Of a DNA stretch of 9,744 bases, positions 6,166 to 9,744 are shown in pieces. Source of the stretch: an archaeon (lineage in GTDB: Archaea > Thermoproteota > Bathyarchaeia > TCS64). How positions within the stretch are numbered: the first letter of the stretch is position 1; each line of letters opens with the position of its first letter. Made by a program: the position numbers and the translations under genes. The notes beneath the pieces were generated by a model. That model made no database searches, had not been told where the DNA came from, and was given only the letters and a program-made list of their open reading frames with translations. The stretch spans positions 1-9,744 of the forward strand of contig JAHLLU010000053.1 in assembly GCA_020444005.1 (NCBI GenBank), in the 5' to 3' direction.

Positions 6166-6774
6166 CTAGAGTTCAGATGATATTGTTTGGAGAACAACTT
6201 CTAATGCTTTTGTGATGAGACTTAGCGCCATCGATGGTCTTGTTTGTCCTATGACTTGTTCTGGTAGGCTTGGTACATGTATGAATCCCGCTGGGATGTC
6301 AAGCTCTTTTTCAGCTCTATAGTACATGAGTTCGTAGAATATGTGGTTACATCCGAAGGTACCCGCGGTATTACTTATGACGGAAGGTATCTTAGCTTCT
6401 ATCAACTCATCCAGTAGCTTGCGTAATGGTAGGGTTGAGAAGTAGGCTACTGGGCCATCAGGTGCTATTGTTTTGTCAACTGGCTGTGTTCCACAATTAT
6501 AGGGGATTCTCGCGTCTGCGATGTTGATGGCTACTCTTTCTAGTCTTATGTCTCCTGAGCCTGATTGTCCAGTGCATACTATTGCTGAAGGGTTGGTTTC
6601 TTCTATGGCTTTAATGAGACTAGGCTTGATCTCATCATATCTAAGAGGTATCTCAACGACTTTGACTATGCATTCATTGAATTTTTTCCCGTTATGCGGC
6701 TTACAGGATTCTATGCTTGGGTTTATATTGCTGCCTCCAAAGGGCTCGAATCCTGTGAGTAGAATGGTTTTCAT
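6166..6774 (-). CDS. pcp: Pyroglutamyl-peptidase I (pyrrolidone-carboxylate peptidase, family C15)
   Basis: A 202-residue cytoplasmic cysteine peptidase that removes N-terminal pyroglutamate from peptides. The N-terminal TGFEPFGG signature (7-14) and all three catalytic residues are present: E79 in GQSGSGDIRLERVAIN, C142 in SNTAGTFGCNH and H166 in GFIHVP. Length matches the usual 200-220 residues. The start is the ATG at 6774; nothing like a Shine-Dalgarno site precedes it, so the transcript may be leaderless. It is divergent from galM (59 bp between the starts) and upstream of the SPFH gene on the same strand. Its role is probably peptide or amino-acid salvage; no substrate link with its neighbours is evident. 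Confidence 0.97.
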   Translation of the reverse strand: MKTILLTGFEPFGGSNINPSIESCKPHNGKKFNECIVKVVEIPLRYDEIKPSLIKAIEETNPSAIVCTGQSGSGDIRLERVAINIADARIPYNCGTQPVDKTIAPDGPVAYFSTLPLRKLLDELIEAKIPSVISNTAGTFGCNHIFYELMYYRAEKELDIPAGFIHVPSLPEQVIGQTRPSMALSLITKALEVVLQTISSEL

Positions 6775-6795
6775 GGCTTATTGTGGTGGTTTGAT

Positions 6796-6810
6796 GGAAA
6801 AAGCCTTTCC
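6796..6810. promoter_or_regulatory. Small inverted repeat in the pcp/galM divergent gap
   Basis: GGAAA (6796-6800) and TTTCC (6806-6810) are inverted around AAGCC. The centre is about 29 bp from the pcp start and about 31 bp from the galM start, the region where both divergent promoters should place their TATA element. No canonical TATA box is visible, so this AT-rich core may serve both. Confidence 0.25.
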
Positions 6811-6828
6811 AATGATAGATAATCATTG
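6810..6828. promoter_or_regulatory. Perfect palindrome before galM, possible operator
   Basis: CAATGAT (6810-6816) and ATCATTG (6822-6828) are exact 7-bp arms around AGATA. It ends five bases before the galM ATG (6834) and about 36 bp from the pcp start. A dimeric regulator bound here would cover the galM transcription start. It directly abuts the GGAAA/TTTCC repeat, sharing base 6810. Confidence 0.4.
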
Positions 6829-6833
6829 TATTC

Positions 6834-7856
6834 ATGAGCGTTTCATACAAACAATGGGGAACAATAAATGATGAGCCCATTTATCTATACTCTTTGAGCG
6901 ACGAGATAGTTGTTAAGATATGTAATTATGGTGGAACCATTGTTAGTATTCAGGCTCCAGATCGTGCTGGTAAGTTGGATGATGTGGTTCTCGGGTTTGA
7001 TAGTCTGGAGGGTTATCTAAGTTCTGGGTTTTATCATGGGGCTACTATTGGACGCTACGCGAGCCGGATAGGTGGGGGTGTTTTTTCTATTGATGGGGTT
7101 GAATACGATCTTCCCTTGAATGATGGTTTGAATCATCTTCATGGTGGATTCAACGGCTTTGATAAACGTGTATGGAGTGCAGAGACAATAGATGATGCAT
7201 CTCTACGACTGAGTCTGGTGAGCCCTGATGGTGAGGAAGGGTACCCAGGGGTGCTTGATGTCTCAGTTGTCTTTGCTGTCCTTGTTGATAGGCTTGAGGT
7301 GGATTATTTTGCAGTATCCGATAGGCCAACGGTGGTGAATTTGACGAATCATGCTTACTTCAATCTTGGGTGTTCGGATACTATTCTGGGTCATGATTTA
7401 TGGATTGACTCTGATTATTATACGCCTGTCAATAATGGTCTGATCCCTAACGGTGTGCTTGAACCAGTGGATGACTCTCCTTTTGATTTCAGGGAACAAA
7501 CAAGAATCGGATCAAGGATCTACGCTGATCATCCTCAACTTGTTCTTGGTAATGGGTATGATCATAACGTTGTACTTAATCAAGTGGGCAATCCCCAGAT
7601 AGCGGTAACAGATCCTGCCTCGGGAAGGGTACTTGAGGTATCTACTACTATGCCCGGTGTCCAGTTTTACACAGGTAATTTCCTTGATGGAAAGGAGAAA
7701 GGACGCAATGGGGTTATTGGTTTTAGGTCTGGTCTTTGCTTGGAGACCCAGTTTTATCCAGATTCTCCGAATAAACCAGAGTTTCCCTCAACTATTCTTC
7801 GTCCGGGAGAAAGGTATATCGAGAAAACCGTGTATAGGTTTACCGTGGTGAGTTGA
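6834..7856 (+). CDS. galM: Aldose 1-epimerase (mutarotase)
   Basis: A 340-residue cytoplasmic enzyme that interconverts the alpha and beta anomers of galactose, glucose and related sugars. Family landmarks occur in order: NYGGTIVSI (31-39), R74 in ATIGRYASRI, H103 in NHLHGG, H173 in NLTNHAYFNLG, D243 in GNGYDHN and E304 in LCLETQFYPDSPN. The last two are the active-site Asp and the general-base Glu; the His pair and Arg bind and protonate the sugar. Length is normal (about 340-350). No ribosome-binding site precedes the ATG, so the transcript may be leaderless. The TGA overlaps by one base the ATG of the four-cysteine protein, so the two form a bicistronic unit. No other galactose-pathway gene is in the window, so the sugar in vivo is unknown. 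Confidence 0.96.
   Translation: MSVSYKQWGTINDEPIYLYSLSDEIVVKICNYGGTIVSIQAPDRAGKLDDVVLGFDSLEGYLSSGFYHGATIGRYASRIGGGVFSIDGVEYDLPLNDGLNHLHGGFNGFDKRVWSAETIDDASLRLSLVSPDGEEGYPGVLDVSVVFAVLVDRLEVDYFAVSDRPTVVNLTNHAYFNLGCSDTILGHDLWIDSDYYTPVNNGLIPNGVLEPVDDSPFDFREQTRIGSRIYADHPQLVLGNGYDHNVVLNQVGNPQIAVTDPASGRVLEVSTTMPGVQFYTGNFLDGKEKGRNGVIGFRSGLCLETQFYPDSPNKPEFPSTILRPGERYIEKTVYRFTVVS
7847..7852 (+). promoter_or_regulatory. Shine-Dalgarno site inside the end of galM
   Basis: GGTGAG lies within the last galM codons, three bases before the ATG at 7856. It supports that ATG over the in-frame TTG at 7853 and indicates translational coupling with galM. Confidence 0.5.
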
Positions 7857-8323
7857 TGAACCGTGAAGAAGTAGTTGAACAAGCGATTAGTTATGCTGAT
7901 CAAGGTTTTCTATGTGTGGAGTCTGTGCTTAAGGCGCTTGCAGACTTGAATGGTCTTGATTCTGAGTATATTCCGGGTATTGCATCTGGGTTGGCTGCTG
8001 GTGTTGCTCGTACTAGTCAGATATGTGGTGCTGTTTCTGGCGCGATTCTTGGGTTGGGGTTATGGTTTGGGCGGAGTACGCCTGTTGCTGGTGATCGTAA
8101 ACCGTATTGGTATAGTCGTTTGATTCTTGATCGCTGGATGGGTTTTCATCCGTCTTTTAACTGTACTGAGTTACTTGGCGTAGACTTGGATAATCCTGAA
8201 GAATACAAAGTGTTTGACTCAGAATACATGTGGAAAAATAAATGTAAACTGTATATCCGGGAAGCCACAGGACTCGCCTATGATTTGCTTGTAGAGGAAG
8301 GCGTCTACTCGGTTGGCGCGTAA
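7856..8323 (+). CDS. C_GCAxxG_C_C-type putative redox-active protein
   Basis: A 155-residue protein with four cysteines in the family's arrangement: C20 (GFLCVESVLKAL), C57 in the core ICGAVSGAILGLGL, C103 (NCTELLGVDL) and C130 (NKCKLYIREAT). The core ahead of C57, GIASGLAAGVARTSQ, replaces the usual glycine-rich AAGFGGG-type string. Members of this family are thought to be redox-active or metal-binding; no reaction is established to my knowledge. The hydrophobic core is Gly/Ala-rich and probably a buried helix, not a membrane anchor. The ATG overlaps the galM TGA and has GGTGAG just upstream, so it is probably translated from the galM mRNA. Its last 19 bases overlap the end of the convergent winged-helix gene. 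Confidence 0.88.
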   Translation: MNREEVVEQAISYADQGFLCVESVLKALADLNGLDSEYIPGIASGLAAGVARTSQICGAVSGAILGLGLWFGRSTPVAGDRKPYWYSRLILDRWMGFHPSFNCTELLGVDLDNPEEYKVFDSEYMWKNKCKLYIREATGLAYDLLVEEGVYSVGA

Positions 8324-8481
8324 TAACAGCGCTTTGGTGAGTGAACTTTTCCTTCTTTCTTGAGCTCTTTGATTGCTTTAGATACTTCCTTGCTTTCGAT
8401 GCCCAAGGTTTTCGCTATATCACCGGGCCTGACTGGTTTTCCAGCTTCTTTCATTGCTTTTAGTACGTTTTCTGTGCTCAT
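8305..8481 (-). CDS. Small winged-helix DNA-binding protein
   Basis: A 58-residue protein that is almost entirely one winged helix-turn-helix: helix 1 ENVLKAMKEAG (4-14), KPVRPGDIAKTLG (15-27), recognition helix SKEVSKAIKELKKEG (30-45) and wing KVHSPKRCYYAP. Small archaeal transcription regulators of this form are common; the ligand and target are unknown. The single cysteine (C53) lies at the wing. The start is ATG 8481, not the ATG at 8499 six codons earlier, because GGTGAT sits three bases before it and a TATA box lies about 36 bp upstream. It converges on the C_GCAxxG_C_C gene with a 19-bp overlap and is divergent from the VOC gene, so it is a candidate regulator of either. Confidence 0.85.
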   Translation of the reverse strand: MSTENVLKAMKEAGKPVRPGDIAKTLGIESKEVSKAIKELKKEGKVHSPKRCYYAPTE

Positions 8482-8484
8482 TTT

Positions 8485-8490
8485 ATCACC
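8485..8490 (-). promoter_or_regulatory. Shine-Dalgarno site of the winged-helix gene
   Basis: The minus strand reads GGTGAT, a full match to the core complementary to the 16S 3' end, three bases before the ATG at 8481. It decides the start of this gene. Confidence 0.65.
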
Positions 8491-8510
8491 TTTTTTCATT
8501 CTTGAACGAG

Positions 8511-8522
8511 TGATTATATAGT
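8511..8522 (-). promoter_or_regulatory. TATA box of the winged-helix gene
   Basis: The minus strand reads ACTATATAATCA, centred about 36 bp before the ATG at 8481. It predicts a leader of about 10 nt, just enough to hold the GGTGAT site. Confidence 0.5.
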
Positions 8523-8542
8523 TTCCTAGTGTGGCATCAATG

Positions 8543-8550
8543 CTATATTC
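8543..8550 (+). promoter_or_regulatory. Possible TATA box of the VOC gene
   Basis: CTATATTC is centred about 25 bp before the ATG at 8572 and no ribosome-binding site is visible, which fits a leaderless transcript. It is back to back with the TATA box of the winged-helix gene, about 30 bp away. Confidence 0.4.
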
Positions 8551-8571
8551 TATGATTTCCTGTCTTATGAT

Positions 8572-8973
8572 ATGAATAGAATAGGGTTAATCACGATTGT
8601 AACCAGTAAATTGTCTGAGATGAAGAATTTCTACCGAGAGGTACTTGGTTTTGAGTGTATTGAGGAGCTTGAGGGCTACGTTGAGTTCAGAAATGAGGGC
8701 GTAAGATTTGCAATTACAACCGATGATGTAATGTTTGACGCCACACAGCATCAATCGTATCGCATAGAGAAGAAAGGGCAAAGGCTTGAACTGGCGTTTC
8801 CACTGTCTGATCCTGAAGCTGTCGGTGTAGCTTATGATGATATAATAGGTAAGGGAGCTACTCCTGTTACTCCGCCTGTGATGATGCCTTGGGGTAGGAT
8901 GACTGCGTTCTTTGCTGATCCCGATGGGAATATTCACGAGTTGTATAGTTTGAGGGAAGGCGAGATTATCTAG
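8572..8973 (+). CDS. VOC / glyoxalase-fold protein
   Basis: A 133-residue single-chain VOC protein with two beta-alpha-beta-beta-beta modules. The first runs IGLITIVTSKLSEMKNFYREVLGF (4-27) to FRNEGVRFAIT; the second contains LELAFPLSD (72-80), the helix up to GKGATPVTPP and ends with PWGRMTAFFADPDGNIHEL (106-124). The family includes glyoxalase I, dioxygenases and resistance proteins. The usual first metal ligand (His or Gln at the start of strand 1) is L6 here, while E73 and E123 could still bind a metal; the reaction is therefore not assignable. The VOC 3' end overlaps the convergent arginase-family gene by 8 bp. It may be controlled by the divergent winged-helix gene, but nothing proves this. 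Confidence 0.9.
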   Translation: MNRIGLITIVTSKLSEMKNFYREVLGFECIEELEGYVEFRNEGVRFAITTDDVMFDATQHQSYRIEKKGQRLELAFPLSDPEAVGVAYDDIIGKGATPVTPPVMMPWGRMTAFFADPDGNIHELYSLREGEII

Positions 8974-9744
8974 CTTTGTAGCCTAGTACCGCGCCTTCGA
9001 TTATCTTGTGGATGCTTTGTAGTCCGATTTTTTCTGTGTCGTTTTCTGATGGGTATGATGCTAATCCTAGTCCTCGGACTTTTGGGTGTTTGAATATGGT
9101 GGTCATCGTGGTTTTGAGTTCGTCGGCCGTGATTCCTCCGGGTGCTGGTGTCATGTGTCCGGGCATGTACTCTGGGTCCAGTACGTCTAGGTCTACGTGG
9201 ATGTAGATGATGTCTGTAAGTGCTGCGAGGCGTTTGATCTCTTGCTCTATTCTTGGTGACTGTTTCTGTACGTCTTCTACTGTTATCTGGTGTATTCCGT
9301 AGGTGTCGATGAGGTGCTGTTCGAGTGGGTCGAGATCGCGTACTCCTAGCATGGTTACGTAGCTCATGGGTAGTGGGGGGTTTAGCCCTACTGCGTTTCT
9401 GATGTGGTGTAGGCAGAGTCCTGTGCTGATGGCTACTGGCATTCCTCCTACCATGCCGCTGAGGCTTGTTTCTGGTGTGTTAAAGTCTCCGTGGGCGTCC
9501 ATCCAGACGAGTCCGACTCTCTGGGGTTTCCATGTTGGTCCTGAGCGTTGGTGTCCTGCTAGCATTCCCATTAGGTTTGTGCAGTTGCTTAGGATTCCGA
9601 TGGGGAATAGGTCTTTTTTGATCATGGCTGCTACTTGGTCTGCGCCGTGGTTGCTGCTTAGTGCCATTCTGTAGCGTGCGCCGTAGGTCATTTCTTCCTC
9701 TGGTGTTAGGTAGCTTTCTTGGTAGTCTGCTATCTCGCAGTCTA
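8966..9744 (-). CDS. Arginase/agmatinase/formiminoglutamase-family hydrolase (N-terminus outside window)
   Basis: The frame stays open through the right edge (first complete codon 9742-9740), giving 258 visible residues; an ATG at 9691 is internal, because the preceding codons (CEIADYQESYLTPEEE) continue without a stop and resemble coding sequence. This ureohydrolase family hydrolyses guanidino compounds at a two-Mn site. Ligand motifs (numbered from the internal ATG) are WMDAHGD (D65, H67, D69) and HVDLDVLDP (D167, D169), with SGMVGGMP after the first. The canonical GGDHS, whose His is the first Mn ligand, reads LSNCT here, with Cys37 in place of His. Some family members are known with Cys at this point. 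Substrate specificity cannot be assigned; it need not be arginine. It overlaps the VOC stop by 8 bp. Confidence 0.9.
   Translation of the reverse strand, partial: DCEIADYQESYLTPEEEMTYGARYRMALSSNHGADQVAAMIKKDLFPIGILSNCTNLMGMLAGHQRSGPTWKPQRVGLVWMDAHGDFNTPETSLSGMVGGMPVAISTGLCLHHIRNAVGLNPPLPMSYVTMLGVRDLDPLEQHLIDTYGIHQITVEDVQKQSPRIEQEIKRLAALTDIIYIHVDLDVLDPEYMPGHMTPAPGGITADELKTTMTTIFKHPKVRGLGLASYPSENDTEKIGLQSIHKIIEGAVLGYKAR

Noticed and set aside
8587..8937. 116-residue minus-strand frame opposite the VOC gene
   Set aside because: The plus-strand frame has clear VOC motifs; the opposite frame has no family features and no start signals.
9366..9674. 102-residue plus-strand frame opposite the arginase-family gene
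   Set aside because: The minus-strand frame carries the Mn-ligand motifs; the long opposite frame reflects the G+C-rich codon use there.
9689..9691. ATG at 9691 as the start of the arginase-family gene
   Set aside because: The frame is open for another 17 codons to the edge, and a normal family member needs about 30 or more residues before this point, so the true start is outside the window.
1..9744. CRISPR array, insertion sequence or toxin-antitoxin pair
   Set aside because: No regularly spaced repeats, transposase motifs or paired small toxin/antitoxin genes were seen; the 58-residue winged-helix gene has no toxin partner.

Overview
The window looks archaeal. The 11-cysteine zinc-ribbon module of the gene at 414-1898 matches the TackOD1 output domain as I remember it from TACK and Asgard archaea. 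Several start codons have a TATA-like element about 25-35 bp upstream and little or no leader, which fits archaeal promoters and leaderless transcripts. The stand-alone REC-PAS-PAS-PAS regulator, the UbiA prenyltransferase and the 58-residue winged-helix protein are also common archaeal types. The exact lineage (Asgard, thaumarchaeal-type or another group) is inference and cannot be settled from this window.

Left part (1-5105), AT-rich. It starts with the C-terminal tail of a membrane protein (2-130) and a tRNA-Phe(GAA) with encoded CCA (224-300). Next comes a 494-residue signalling protein built in an unusual order: zinc-ribbon output module, then a roughly 170-residue Lys/Pro/Glu linker, then a degenerate receiver domain. 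It is followed by a 106-residue protein of unknown function. On the minus strand are a UbiA-family membrane prenyltransferase (2464-3366) and a receiver protein with three PAS domains but no kinase or DNA-binding domain (3588-5105). No histidine kinase is present, so both receiver proteins must take their input from elsewhere.

Middle part (5186-6774), minus strand. An SPFH/prohibitin-like membrane-anchored protein lies 53 bp downstream of a pyroglutamyl-peptidase I gene with an intact catalytic triad. The two could be co-transcribed.

Right part (6834-9744), clearly richer in G+C. An aldose 1-epimerase (galM) diverges from pcp across a 59-bp gap that holds a perfect 7-bp inverted repeat. galM overlaps by one base a four-cysteine protein of the C_GCAxxG_C_C family, which suggests translational coupling. 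A 58-residue winged-helix regulator runs convergently into the end of that gene. A VOC (glyoxalase-fold) protein is divergent from the regulator and overlaps at its 3' end with an arginase/agmatinase-family gene that runs off the right edge of the window.

Most genes look like housekeeping or accessory metabolism. The parts most worth a second look are the inverted TackOD1-linker-REC protein, the small unknown protein beside it, the coupled galM/C_GCAxxG pair and the palindromes in the intergenic gaps. I see no mobile element, CRISPR array or defence system.
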